NCBI GenBank assembly: GCA_963575745.1
Contig: CAUYUJ010018542.1
Coordinates: 51,001-115,000 of the forward strand
Direction: 5' to 3'
Origin: Prorocentrum cordatum
Lineage: Eukaryota > Sar > Dinophyceae > Prorocentrales > Prorocentraceae
DNA length: 64,000 bases
The position numbers and the translations under genes are program-made. Numbering within the stretch: position 1 is the stretch's first letter; each line of letters opens with the position of its first letter. The notes beneath the pieces were generated by a model that searched no databases, had not been told where the DNA came from, and saw only the letters and a list, made by a program, of their open reading frames with translations. Positions 40,160-50,530 of this stretch are shown here, piece after piece.

Positions 40160-41602
40160 CTATAGGCCTGGCCTGGCTCTTGGGCGCCTGGGCCGCCCCG
40201 CAGGGGGGGGGGGGGGGGGGGGGGGGGAGGGGGAGGGGGGGTCCACAAGGCCCAGAAGAGGAGGGGGGGGAAGAGGAAGCGGGGGCTCCTCAGGGTTCTT
40301 TGAAGCCGATTTGGCCTCCAGCCTAAGGCGCGCCACCTTGACCGTCGAGGCCTCCGAGGGGTCCCTGGGGCGCCTGCACCCATGAGGCTCAGGCTCTCTG
40401 GGGGCTGACGGGGGCTGAGGGTCGACGCTCCTAGGCTGAGGGAGATCCACAAAGCAAGCGTGCGCCACCATGCGCTTCTTGCCAGCGGCGGATCGCGCGA
40501 AGCGCGGGCAATGGGCACATTTCCAGCCACGCAGCGCGCGCTCAGGTGCGTGGCGCCGCTGATGGCTCAAGAGCGGCGCGGGAGGGCGCCGCTCGCACCG
40601 TGCTCGACCCCGTCGGAGTCGCTGTTGCCGTCGAGCCCGCCCGGAGACCGTCGGCATCCTGTCGGGCCTCGCCTCCACCAGCTCCTGCTCGTTGCCAATC
40701 CACGCCGCAATCTGGCGAACTCGGCCCAGGAGCTCTCGATGCCGAGCACGCGCCGCTGGTGGGATGTCGTGCTTGGCCGGCTCCTTCTTCGCTGCCGCAT
40801 CGGCGTAGTCATTGCCCTTCTTGCCATGGTGGTGCCTACTGTCCTCCTGCGTCTGGTGGCTCTTGGCGCACTCGATGGTGAGGACGTCGCTGAGGCCTCC
40901 CTGGCCCTCGAACGCGTGCCAGAGGGGCCTCCACAGATCGACGTGTGCTCGTCGAGGGCGCAGGCGCCACTGCTTGCCATTGTTGATCCCATCGATCGTC
41001 GTCATACAGTCGGTGTGTCCGTGGAGTGGGAGAATGCCGTTCCTGAGCGTCATGATGATGGCGTAGAGCCCTGCTCTGGGCACCGACTGCTGAGCTCCAG
41101 GTAGCGGGCCGAACGCCAGGCCTTTCACGCGCTGGCCGTCCATGAGGGCCAATCCCCATCCTGCGCGAGCTCCTTCAGCCCACCCTATGTGTGTGCGTCC
41201 TGCGCCGTCGGCGTACACCTCGCCCGTGATCTGATGAAGCTGGCCTCCGTAGGCGTAGTACCAGATCTCCTCGGCAACAGGTGGAGGCACGAGTGGGAGC
41301 TGGTCTCGATCCAGCAGGCCTCGCGTGAACAGCATGTCATTCACAGGAGCGCGGCGTGCCTCATCAATGATCTCTTGATCCACTGCGAGCGCCCGTTCCT
41401 CAGCCAGAGTGGGACAACGCCAAAGTCTATGATGAAGCGTGCCCTTGCAGTCTTGGCAGTACATGCACTCGTCGGACTCCGAGTAGCCGTACATGCGCAG
41501 TCTCGCCTGTGACCGTTGACCTCCAATGATGGTGCTGCGAAGCGCTGCCCTCGCTCTCACTGGTAGTCTCCACTTGCGCACTTGATCACGGGTGGTGGGC
41601 AA
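40160..41602 (-). CDS. RNase H and zinc-finger region of retroelement 2
   Basis: Longest clean frame of the element (480 codons, no in-frame ATG at the start; it is the continuation of the RT polyprotein). Cys-His motif C46-x2-C49 ... H57 ... C63 (CMYCQDCKGTLHHRLWRC). RNase HI domain: VYADGAG with D132, RAGLYAI with Gly178 where the catalytic Glu is expected, HTDCM with D198, and GNDYADAAAK with D268. C2HC-like finger WKCAHCPRFA ... HAC at 361-383. From about residue 430 the frame is Pro-rich because of C/G runs and is unlikely to be original. Glu to Gly should abolish RNase H activity. Belongs with the RT directly upstream on the minus strand. Confidence 0.7.
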   Translation of the reverse strand: MPTTRDQVRKWRLPVRARAALRSTIIGGQRSQARLRMYGYSESDECMYCQDCKGTLHHRLWRCPTLAEERALAVDQEIIDEARRAPVNDMLFTRGLLDRDQLPLVPPPVAEEIWYYAYGGQLHQITGEVYADGAGRTHIGWAEGARAGWGLALMDGQRVKGLAFGPLPGAQQSVPRAGLYAIIMTLRNGILPLHGHTDCMTTIDGINNGKQWRLRPRRAHVDLWRPLWHAFEGQGGLSDVLTIECAKSHQTQEDSRHHHGKKGNDYADAAAKKEPAKHDIPPAARARHRELLGRVRQIAAWIGNEQELVEARPDRMPTVSGRARRQQRLRRGRARCERRPPAPLLSHQRRHAPERALRGWKCAHCPRFARSAAGKKRMVAHACFVDLPQPRSVDPQPPSAPREPEPHGCRRPRDPSEASTVKVARLRLEAKSASKNPEEPPLPLPPPPLLGLVDPPSPSPPPPPPPPAGRPRRPRARPGL

Positions 41603-41632
41603 AAGCTGGAGAGGGGCAAGCCAGTGCCCACA

Positions 41633-42150
41633 TTATTTTCGTGCAGGCGCCTCCGTATCGGGTGCATGGTCCGAACGTGTTGTCCACTCCTCCCACTTGT
41701 AGTTGACGAGTGACCTCCTCGCCAGCGTACGAACCCAGTCAGGAGGGTCAACTCTGAGACCGGGCTGAACTCCTTGAGCGGTGGTCCACTGGAAAGCCGA
41801 CTGAGCTCGCCAACCTAGTTGGTGGAGTACGTTCCACACCCAGGTCCCGCGACATCTTGCCACGCAGGGACTGGACCAAGTCGGTGTCGCTGACTGTGAA
41901 AAGCTTGGTGCATAACCTCCCAAGGTAGTGCCCTGTCTGATGCCATCTGCGCCCATGTGTAGACTGGTTCGGCCACCGCGAAGATTTCAGGATGTTGGTC
42001 TCGCCGCTGCTCCAACTGAGATGCTAACCAGGATGATGTCCCCGTCGGTGTTCTATTCCAGCCCACGCGCGCCATCTTGGTCACGGAGAGCACGATGGAG
42101 CGAGACGCCCCGATCACCTGCACGCCGTACACCAATCGACGGCTGAGCAA
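41633..42150 (-). pseudogene. RT thumb / connection of retroelement 2
   Basis: Coding signal passes from the RT frame near 42150 into RLVYGVQVIGASRSIVLSVT followed by ARVGWNRTPTGTSSW (about 42145-42020) and WAQMASDRALPWEVMHQAF. It then moves to another frame, GTWVWNVLHQLGWRAQSAFQ and WVRTLARRSLVNYKWEEWT (41855-41680). Two frameshifts separate RT from RNase H. The Trp-rich character is typical of RT thumb regions. Confidence 0.5.
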
Positions 42151-43620
42151 TGGCACGACCGATCCTTGCCATGGCGGCCATTCGCCGGAACCTGGGAAGA
42201 CGTCTCTTGAGCTGAGCCATGCGTTGCCTGATAGCTGTGTACTGGACCTTGACTCCATCTCTGGCCTCCATGCCCAAGATCTCGAGAACCGTGCACGCCT
42301 TGAAGCCATGTTGCAAAATTCGATCCGCCACTTGTCTCGCAACTCCTGGCGCCGAGGACATGATCTTCGCTTTGTCTTTGGCGATGGGCAGGTCCAGCGC
42401 AAGTAGCGCGACCGCCAGGCGCTGAATGATGCGCGCTGACTCCTCGACAATGTGCTGAGGCGCGGCGACCACCTGCAAGGCGATGTCATCAGCGTAGATG
42501 TCCAGCGTGTGGTCGACCTCCGTCATGGTGAAAGACTCCTCGAATACATCGAACGGCAGAATCATGACCAGCTGCAGAAGGAACATGGCCACCGAGCAGC
42601 CTTGGAGCACGCCTCGCTGCACCTGCACGGCGTACGAGTACGACGATCCCCATCTGATGGGCCCCGGTGCGTAGTTCATCGCCAGGCAGAGCTTGAGCAG
42701 AGGCGTGGGGAAGCCCATCTTGGCCGTCGCCTGCAAGACGCGCCGCCAGCAAACTCTGTCAAAGCAATTGCTGATGTCAATCAGGGTTGTGACCACTGCC
42801 TTCGATGCACTACCTAGATGAGCTTCTGAGTATATCATGGTCCTCGCAACCACGCCCAAAGTTGATTTGCCTTCTCCAAGAGCAAAATAAGGCCGAGTGT
42901 ATCTGGCTGCCCAAGCCCGAACATGAGATACCCGCACTTTGGTGTAGACGTGGTACAGGGAGGGTAAAAGAGTAATCGGTCAAAACCCTCCTTGAGGTTT
43001 CGTGAGCAGCATGATGTGGACCGATAGCATTGATGACGGCCACCGCGCCAACGATTCCGCTGCCCAGAAGATATAGAGCATCATCGCCAGGGCCGGGTCC
43101 GAGAGGAGAGACCGCGCCCTGGGTGAGATGGCGTCCTGACCCAACCCTGTGCGCCAGCGGAATGTCCGCGCTGCGCGTCTCACCTCGTCGACCGTGGGAA
43201 CGGGTGGGGCTCCAGGCGGCAGTCGAGCAACTACAGCCGAGATGTCTTCGTCAGCTGTGTCCAATAATGGTGCCGCCGACGTGGGGTCCTGCTCGTGCTG
43301 CTCCTCGCCGTCGCCGTCCATGTAGTACTGCTCCCTGATGGCCTGACGCGTGATGGGCGTGCCCTCCCAGATGGCGTTCCACATATCCATCTGGCTGTCC
43401 GCTATGGCCTGGGGGCGGGAGGTGGCAGCTCCACGACGAGAAACCTGATTGTGCGCCCATGCGCGCAGCCTCGCCATGTCAAAGAGCGGCGCGGGGCCAG
43501 GCGTCAAAGTGCCCCTAGCCCACTTGTGAAATCCATCGAGCCTTTTCTTGCCAGTAGCACGTTCCTGCACTTCAGCATGTGCATGACACTGATTGGCCAA
43601 GCCCTGCATACAAGTGTGCG
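42053..43620 (-). pseudogene. Reverse transcriptase domain of retroelement 2
   Basis: The frame runs from about 43620 with one TGA at 42980-42982. Before the stop: TGLGQDAISPRARSLL, MLSVHIMLLTKPQGGF. After it: PITLLPSLYHVYTKVRVSHV, FALGEGKSTLGVV, motif A LIDISNCFDRVCW (Asp codon at 42776-42778), motif B QRGVLQGCS, motif C DIYADDIAL (YADD at 42485-42496), then LPIAKDKAKIMSS. These are the fingers and palm motifs of LINE reverse transcriptases in correct order and spacing. The TGA falls exactly where RT families have Arg in RPI, so a CGA to TGA change is likely. Apart from that stop the domain is intact. Confidence 0.88.
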
Positions 43621-45240
43621 CGATCTCTGGTGAACGGCTCGTGGCAGCATGCAATATCGGCCAGATCATATCGAGCAAGAAGATGCCCGCTGGTGCGTGC
43701 GCATCCTGTCGATGACCAGGTCGTAGAAGTCGCCCAAGATGGGGCCATCTTGATCTGGCCTTCGAGAAGCTCCTTGTTGGCCTCGCGTCGGCTTGTCCTG
43801 ATTCATGTTTTTCGTAGCCACGCGCAGCGAGGTCCTGCCGCAGAACCTGTAGATGCTGTAGCCCCAGCTGTCGGCCCCGTCGAGGGTGAGGCCGATGTGC
43901 ATGGGACGCGCGCCCGCACCTCCCGAGCTCCAGAGATTCCACTCCCCAGGCCATCCCCACGCGGCAGGGGGGCGCGATCCCTACCAACGTGGGAGGTCAC
44001 TTGGGAAGCAGTCTCAACTTTCTCAGCTCGAGAGGGGTCAGCGCCCAACGACGGCCCACCAAGTGGACGGCCGTGTAGCCTGGTAGAAGAGAGCGAAGTC
44101 GCCATCAATGAGGAAGACGACGTCGCACCCATGGAGGCCTGCAGGGCCTCGCACGATATATCTGACTGGGGAGGCCGCTGATCGCCATCTTCGTAGTGTT
44201 CCTCCAAAACTGGCGTCAGCTCGAGATGGCCCAGCATCGCGCGCATCTGGGCCAGGATGTCCTAGAGCTCCCGCCAGTGTTGACTCAGCACCTGCCTGCC
44301 AAACTCCGCGTCGTGAATGGCCAGCCAGTCCAAGTACTCGAGTGTGTGAGCCTTGGGTCGCGGGCTTCATGCCGCGCCCCGGTGCAGATGTCAAGGGCCA
44401 GCTCGTCCGCCGCGGTTCTTGCAAGGGCAGTGGCCGCCCACGTAGCATGCTGCGGGAGCCTGAGGCACTGCTTGACGAAAGGCACGCACCACTCGAACCA
44501 AGTTGATTCGCCAGCCTCGGGGTCCGAAAGCTCTGGAATCCAGCGAGTGGCGCCCGCGGCGACGGCCTCGCGAAACTCCTCCTCAAGCCCGTCAGGTTCA
44601 GGATCATCCCGTCGCGGCGGGCGCCCCATCGCTGTGGGTGAGTGCATGAGCTCCCAGCAGCTGCGCAGCATGTCCAACATGGCCGCGCTGGCGACCGCGG
44701 GGCGAGCTTGGGGCACGCCGCGTCCACGCCGTCCTGCTCTGCCGCGGGGCCCCCCCTGGGGCTGCGAGGGCGGCGCAGGGGAGCACCTGCCCGAGTCTCC
44801 CAGGTGACGCGCCCTCGGGGGAGCTGGACGCGCTGGCGGCTCCAAGCTGTGGCGCTGGGTCTGCAGAATGATGTCCTGAATGGCGATGGCCACCGCGCGA
44901 AAGTAACGCGCCTCGCTGCCAGTCGCTGGGTGTGCACCGCGCTTGGGGCCTCCGATCGGGCGCCAGACATACTTGGCCCCTTCGGCTCGCCCTCGGTGGT
45001 CAACAGAGCTGTCCACCTGGTAGATGTGCGCCAAGTCCTGCTCCACGTTGTGCAGTAGTAAGGCATGCAGATCATCCGTTCGTAGCTGCGCCTGATGAGC
45101 ATCGCCAGGCGGTCCACGCGCTGCGCCCTGTTCGACATGGTCAAGATAAGGTCGGTCAGGAGGTGGCCCATGTAGCGGATGGCATCCGACTTCAGCTGGG
45201 TGGCCCCGTGGAAAAGCCTTCGGCATGCTGATGGTGAGCT
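43621..45240 (-). pseudogene. Endonuclease to RT linker of retroelement 2
   Basis: Fragments with coding character in three frames: MGHLLTDLILTMSNRAQRVD and RSYERMICMPYYCTTW (45185-45040), EARYFRAVAIAIQDIILQTQ (about 44910-44850), FEWCVPFVKQCLRLPQHATW (about 44495-44430), HIGLTLDGADSWGYSIYRFC (about 43900-43840) and MIWPILHAATSRSPEIAHTC (about 43672-43610). No catalytic motif known. It matches in position the linker of element 1. Confidence 0.45.
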
Positions 45241-46005
45241 GTCGAAGCCGTCGGGGTTGGGCTGCCAGCTTGAATTGCACTGGTGAGTGTGGACGTGCTG
45301 GCCATGTGTCCACCAACGTCGGTGTCTGGCACGCTGCGTGCACGTCAGCCGAGGTAAGCCAGTAGTCGATCATGGAGTAGCGTCCCGCTGGTGATCGACA
45401 TGTCCCCTAGCCTCTGCAGTGCAAGGGCACCCCGGGGATCATGTCTGAGAAGCCGTTGGTGGCGAAGTCAGCTTGGGACTGGTTCCGGTCTCCTCCGATG
45501 ATGAACGGCAGGCCGTAATAGCGCAAATACTCCGCAATCTGGCAGTATCGCATGAGGTTCGTGCCGGCGTAGTCGGTGCTGTTGCACGATTCCATGTGCA
45601 CCGAGCCGATGAGGAGGCCACCTGGTAGACCGAGATCTGCGTGAATCAAGCATGACCACGACCGAAGCACCTCAAAACCTGTGTGCCCAGACGGTCCTGT
45701 GAGCAATGTGGTCTGCACATTCGCTCTGATGGAAATGCCAACTCCCGCGCTCGGTAAACCCGTGCTGAGACGTCGACACGGTGTGATGTATGGAAGCCAG
45801 CCGTTGGCAATCGCTCAGTGACGCGCACGCGCCAGCCGCTCTCCGTCAAGTCGTAGTTCCTGCGCCGCCACTATCTTGGCATCCCCAGCACCTTCACTCA
45901 AAAACGCTTGACACGTAGTCCAGCACGACCCATTGAAGGTGACAAAGCCAAGTGCCTGTCGGCGCGCTCCTCGTTTGCCTCGAACTCTAGTGTGTCCCCG
46001 CCAGC
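45241..46005 (-). pseudogene. AP-type endonuclease domain of retroelement 2
   Basis: Pieces in successive frames: LGFVTFNGSCWTTCQAFLSE and DAKIVAAQELRLDGERLARA (45962-45820; AQELRL is the metal-binding Glu box), SGWRVRVTERLPTAG (about 45840), GLLIGSVHMESCNSTDYAG and YYGLPFIIGGDRNQSQADF (45640-45470; GGDRN where GDWN is usual), then SMIDYWLTSADVHAACQ (about 45373) and ARPHSPVQFKLA (about 45295; HxPV end). All EEP landmarks are present in order, but they are split by three frame changes and a TAG at 45407. A dead copy. Confidence 0.65.
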
Positions 46006-46913
46006 TCCCACGCCATTGCGTCGGGTGCCTGTGTGTGTGTGTGGGGGGGGGGGCGAAAAGGTGTTGCCTGCCCATGCGGCTGCATGGTTGCCGCTGCTGG
46101 CGCTGCGCCTGCTGGTGCAGCGGGCGCTGGGGCAGGAGCTGGGCTGGGTGAAGCTGGCGACGGAGCAGCTCCCAAGCTGCGCGCCAGGGTATCCATGAAG
46201 TGGGTGGCGATCGCCTGCTTGTCGCCGCCGTCCTGCGCCGCCTGCTGCGCCATCGCGAACATCTGCTGCAACTGGGACATGCCTGCTTCAGGTGCCGCTT
46301 GCTGCCCACGTGTGGCCTCCGCAGCTGCAGCGGCGACGGCGGTCTGGGCCTGGCAGACCTCCGCCTTGATGACCCTCACCTCGCTCTCCAGGGTGGCGAG
46401 GCGCTTCTTGGCGTCGCCGAGCTTGGCTTCCATGTCGGTGACGGCCTGCTGCTGCTGCTCGCGCTCTGCCTCCTTCGCCGCGTAGCGATCCTTGGCGCTG
46501 CGAAGGAGGTCGTCTGGAGCCATGCTGGCTCGCGCCTTGGCCTCCGCGGCCGCGAGCTCGCTGCGGGCCAGCTGGACCATGCCGTGGTCGTCGTCGTACA
46601 GGCGCCGCAGCTGGGCGAGAGCCTTCTTGCACTTGACCATGTCTGAGGTAGACTGGGGGACCGACTTGGTGCCGTCATCCATGGCTGTGTCCTCGTGCCA
46701 AGGAGCGCCACGGACAGCAGGAGGAACACGAGGGCGGGAAGGCTGCCGACTGCGACGCCTCGGCGGGTCCTGCTGGTGCCTTTTGTCGGAGGTAGGTCGT
46801 CCGTCTTCGTCTCGACCGCATCCCCAGCAAGTCGTGCGAGACGGGTAGTTCGTCCTGAATCCGCAGACCCGCGTGGCCTTGCACGCCCAGACGGACTCGC
46901 CGTGAGAGCTCAT
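45987..46913 (-). CDS. RanBP2-like zinc finger and coiled-coil protein of retroelement 2
   Basis: ATG at 46911-46913, 308 residues, MSSHGESVWACKATRVCGF. The finger W-A-C-x3-V-C-G-F-R-T-N-Y-P-S-R-x2-C-W-G-C (about residues 9-32) follows the RanBP2 pattern closely. Next comes a basic stretch (PPRRRSRQPSRPR), then long helix with heptads (SDMVKCKKALAQLRRLYDDD; AKEAEREQQQQAVTDMEAKL; AKKRLATLESEVRVIKAEVC), an Ala/Gln part, and a Pro/Ala-rich tail that ends in a G-run region (46043-46052) where the endonuclease takes over in another frame. Nucleic-acid-binding, self-associating ORF1-type role inferred. It is the most intact frame of the element. Confidence 0.65.
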   Translation of the reverse strand: MSSHGESVWACKATRVCGFRTNYPSRTTCWGCGRDEDGRPTSDKRHQQDPPRRRSRQPSRPRVPPAVRGAPWHEDTAMDDGTKSVPQSTSDMVKCKKALAQLRRLYDDDHGMVQLARSELAAAEAKARASMAPDDLLRSAKDRYAAKEAEREQQQQAVTDMEAKLGDAKKRLATLESEVRVIKAEVCQAQTAVAAAAAEATRGQQAAPEAGMSQLQQMFAMAQQAAQDGGDKQAIATHFMDTLARSLGAAPSPASPSPAPAPAPAAPAGAAPAAATMQPHGQATPFRPPPHTHTQAPDAMAWELAGTH

Positions 46914-47134
46914 GACGCCACCAGCTGGATGATCGCCGTGGTGTCGGGCGAGAAGTCGGCGAGCCTCGGCCTCAGCCAAGACCTGCCGGGCGCTTGCCCG
47001 CCGCCGCCGCAGTCGCCTGTGCCAGGCAGGGGAGGGATCGCGGCGCGCGGCGATCCTGATTGCGCCTCCGCCCCAGAGCAGGGCGGGAGGCTGGGGGCAA
47101 AGGGAGATCGAGCGCCCCAACGGCCCGAGCCAGA
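46914..47134. other. 5' flank of retroelement 2
   Basis: The frame remains open upstream of the chosen ATG, reading Arg/Ala-rich and then Leu/Pro-rich sequence over a CTC tract. I take it as non-coding. Confidence 0.4.
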
Positions 47135-47621
47135 TGCCACCTGGAGGGAGGAGGAGGAGGAGGCAGGAGGGAATGAGCAGGAGGAAGAGAAGGGAGTCGA
47201 GGAAGAGGAAGGAGGACGAGGGAGGAGGCGAGGAGGAGCAGGATGAGGCCAAGAACGAGGACGAGGGGGCCTCGACGCCCTGCTCGCTCCCCAACCAGGC
47301 GTGGCGCAGCAGAAGACCGGCCCAGCTCCTGCTGCATGCCGTCCCGCACCTTCAGGGCACGATCCGCGTCCACCTCGCGCAAGGCGGCGGGGAGAGGCGA
47401 GGGGCGGTTGGCCGTCAGTTGGCTCGTCTGCCACGCCGCCGCCACCACGACAGACAACAGAAAGAGGAGGAGGACGGCGGAGACGATGAGCAGGAAGAGA
47501 GAGAGGAGGAGGAGGAGGAGGAGGAGGAGGAGGAGGAGGAGGAGGAGGAGGGACAGGAGGAGTGGGCGGGAGGATGAGGAAGAGGAGGTGGAGCGTGGCC
47601 GAGGATGAGGATGGTGATGAA

Positions 47622-47683
<62 letters not shown>

Positions 47684-47745
47684 GGAGGAGGAGGAGGAGG
47701 AGGAGGAGGAGGAGGAGGAGGAGGAGGTGGGGCAGATGGAGGAGG
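47135..47745. repeat. (GGA)n then (GAT)n microsatellite
   Basis: GAGGAG at 47135-47250 and 47465-47560, (GAT/ATG)n at 47610-47680 and GGA at 47680-47745. Unique island at 47255-47460. On the coding strand of retroelement 2 this is an upstream pyrimidine (CTC) tract, as in retroelement 1 and the LRR gene. Confidence 0.92.
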
Positions 47746-48346
47746 GTGGGAAGGCGGCGGAGGAGGAGTGCCAGCAAATGGTCCCGTTCGCTCGACATCT
47801 CCCTTCCTGTTTGTTGTTGCTCTGTGCTTGCGCACGTGTTGGTGATACCGGCGGCGTCTGTACGCGCCAAACTGATTACGCAAAGGCGACGCCTGAAGAT
47901 TCTGGAGCAGATGCGACAGAACATAACGGTGCGTATGGAGACAAAAGTGTAAAGCACGACCAACCCTCAATTACAACAACCTCCTCACACATTGAATTAT
48001 GACCCATGCCACGCCCGGGCTCGCTGCTTCTTCTCCAAACGCTCCTTGTTCTGTCCCTTTTTCCCCACGCTCTCGTCCAATGTCAAGACCCTTGGAGGGC
48101 AGTGGCGCGACGGCAACTTCCAAACGTATATTGCCCAGTGTAGCCCCCGCCGACCACGAGACGAAACCAGGAGCGACTGGGAAACCATCGATCCCGTCGA
48201 TGTGCCTTCGACGTCAGATGTGTGCTTTGGCTTCGCGGCTGAATGCGGTCGGACCTGGGCAAGAGGAGCATCCCTCAAGAAAATGCGACCCTCCGCAGAC
48301 CCAAGCACACAGAACTTCCAATGGTACCCTCCCTCAGGATGCACAC
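47746..48346. other. No gene recognised
   Basis: Lower-GC unique sequence. A plus-strand frame from 47992 runs 194 codons, but its second half coincides with a dispersed repeat at 48347-48482 and it has no motif, so I do not call it a gene. Confidence 0.4.
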
Positions 48347-48482
48347 TACAGTCGGACTTGATCGGAGAGGACACGCGAGAGGGCACAAGACCCTTCCGAG
48401 GGCCACGTTGCTACAGAAATGCTGGAGGCATGGGTCGCAAGACACAGGACACGCGTCGACCTACTAATCCGGGCCGCCTGTA
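48347..48482. repeat. Dispersed repeat DR8, copy 1
   Basis: CTACAGTCGGACTTGATCGG, GGACACGCGAGAGGGCACAA, GACCCTTCCGAGGGCCACG and GTCGACCTACTAATCCGGGC. The same words are at 56763-56867, 57097-57201 and (last word) 57231-57253. Confidence 0.75.
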
Positions 48483-49640
48483 TCTTCCAACGAACACGAA
48501 AAACATCAGGGCACCCTTCCGCAACCGACCTCGACCCTATACCTCGGGCCGACCGTATCGACAACAACTTCATTAACAATAACGACGACGACGACAATGA
48601 CAACAATAACAATACCGACAGTAACAGCAACAATAAGCACAAGCGCAACAACAATGCAGCACGGTCTGGGGAGAGCTCTCTCTCTCTCTCTCCGATCTGC
48701 TTTCTCCATTCTTCCCGACGGCACAAAAAAAACGCATGCCAAGACTAAGGCGGTGGCAGCTCACGTGGCGTGTTCATGCTTCAACTCCGCCCCGTAAGCG
48801 CATGCCATGTCCTCTCAGGTTCAGACCAGGCCGAAAACGATGCTTACAAGGCCGGCAACGATCTCGTCCCTGCCATCTCCCCTCCCCTGGCGGCGCATGC
48901 GCCTGCCAGAACGACGGCGGCGGGAGCGCCCGTGGCGCGCGTCTGGGTCCCGGGCTCGCTTCGAAGACGCACGTGTGCGCCTTCGAATGGTATGACTGTC
49001 CCTTTGCGTCGCAGAATATGAGCCGCTGGCCCCTGGAAATCTCGACCACTTCCCTGGGACCAGCTTGTCATCGGCTGCACGCAGCGAGTGGCCAGGCTGT
49101 ACGCACGCGCATCGGCTGCACGCATGCGCATCGGCTTTTCATCGGCTGCACGCATGACCAGCGCTGGGGCGCGAGCGCCAGTCTGAAAGACGAGAGCAAC
49201 GCGCCAATTAGAAAATGAGGCTCACGCAGCAGATGGATTAACAGTTTGAAGCAGTAAACAACGGGCTGGTACACAAACCAAGGGAGCGACCACGCTTGTC
49301 CAATTCAGAATAAAACGAAAAACGATACGCGGCGAGGGCTGAACACCTTCTGGCCGGAGCAAAGAGAGAGAGAGAGAGAGAGAGTCGGATTCGCAATGTG
49401 TACTTGCGGAGGGGAGAGGAGAGAGGGATAAGAGAGCAGGAGGGGAGGCGAGGAGAGGAGAATGGAGGAGAGGTTTGAAAGGGGAGCCATGCCCACGGCG
49501 TCGGTCGGCCTTCCCCCCCCTGCCTCGCGCAGGCGCGCTTCAAAGGCAGAGGGCGGCGGAGGCGCCCGAGGCGCCTCCAGCTCCCAGTTCCGCCCCCGCA
49601 GTCTGTTCACCTGGCCGCACGCGGCAGCGGGAGGGGCCTC
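48483..49640. other. No gene; small simple repeats
   Basis: AACAACAATAA tract at 48565-48655, CTCTCTCT at 48675-48695, CGGCTGCACGCA words at 49072, 49115 and 49144, and GAGAGAGA at 49363-49385. Frames show no motif. Confidence 0.45.
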
Positions 49641-49649
49641 ATGGGTCCC

Positions 49650-50070
49650 TCCCTCCTCCTTGTCTCTCCTCCTCCTCCTCCCCTCCCCTCCTCCTCTCCT
49701 CCTCCTCCCTCCTCCTCCTCCTCCTCCTCCTCCTCCTCCTCGTTCTCCTCCTCCCTCCTCCTCCTCCCTCCTCCTCCTCCTCCTCCCCCCTGCGTCCCCC
49801 CTCATTCCTCTCCTCCTGCTCCTCCTGACACTTCTCCTGCTCCCCATCCTCCTCCTGCTCCTTTACTGCTCATGCTCGTCGTCGTCGTCCTCCTCCTCCT
49901 CCTCCTCCTCCTCCTCTTCGTCCTCGCCTTTACACTTGCACTCGCTTGCCCCCTTCCTCCGTCTCCTCCTCTTACTTCCCCCCATCCTTCCTCTTCTCCT
50001 GCTACTCTTGCTCCTGCTCCTCCTCTTGCTGCTCCTCCTCCTGCTGTTCCTCAATCTTCCCTCCTCCTCC
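49650..50070. repeat. (CTC)n microsatellite
   Basis: CTCCTCCTC with CCCTCC and GTCGTC interruptions on the plus strand. Confidence 0.9.
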
Positions 50071-50380
50071 TATCTCCCTCCCTCCCTGCCTCTCCCACCG
50101 TGTCCCACGGAAGCCTGCGATGCTGGTCCCCCCCCGCGCGTGCGCCAGGAGAGCGGAGCACGCAGGGGCTCCGCCCGAATGGCGTAGACGGCCGCGCGGG
50201 CGAGAATAGGGGCCACGCACCCCTGGGGCGGCTGCTGGCATACCCCAGGACGTGCTCACGCAACACGGTGGGCGTCACCCCTGAGAATTCACTGCGTCGC
50301 GCGGTGAAAGCTTGCCTGCCTCTCTGTGAGGTTGGTCATCTTCTTTTCTGACACGTTCGCTTTACGAGGGGATGGAAGGT
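50071..50380. other. No gene recognised
   Basis: Unique GC-rich sequence without motifs. Confidence 0.4.
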
Positions 50381-50530
50381 TTCTTGCAATATCGTTGATG
50401 GACCGTGGGTTTACGCTGGTCCTTCCTCCTCCTCCTCCTCCTCCTCCTCCTCCTCCTCCTCCTCCTCCTGTCCTCCTCTACTCATCCTCGTCGTCGTCGT
50501 CCTCCTCAACCTCCTCCTCCCTTTCCTCCT
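50381..50530. repeat. DR7 end piece and (CTC)n tract
   Basis: TTCTTGCAATATCGTTGATG and GACCGTGGGTTTACGCTGGT, followed directly by (CTC)n. Same join as at 23330 and 25365. Confidence 0.7.

Larger units (their letters stand above)
39686..46913 (-). mobile_element. Degenerate non-LTR retroelement 2
   Basis: About 7.2 kb. Minus-strand order: RanBP2-like finger and coiled coil (46913-46060), AP-type endonuclease (46000-45240), linker (45240-43900), reverse transcriptase with D-I-S-N-C-F-D and YADD (43500-42050), Cys-His linker and RNase H (41500-40750), zinc finger (40525-40455) and C-terminal ribbon (40084-39686). It is more complete than element 1 but broken by frame changes and one TGA in the RT. 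Same architecture as element 1, but the RT motifs differ (YADD versus VVDD), so the two belong to different lineages. Confidence 0.85.

Noticed and set aside
26683-42982. Alternative genetic code or selenocysteine at the TGA codons
   Set aside because: Other TGA codons end frames normally (for example the LRR gene), the elements also carry frameshifts, and simple CGA to TGA decay explains the sites.
47992-48576. Plus-strand gene of 194 codons
   Set aside because: Half of it overlaps dispersed repeat DR8, no motif is visible, and it would be the only plus-strand gene in the window.
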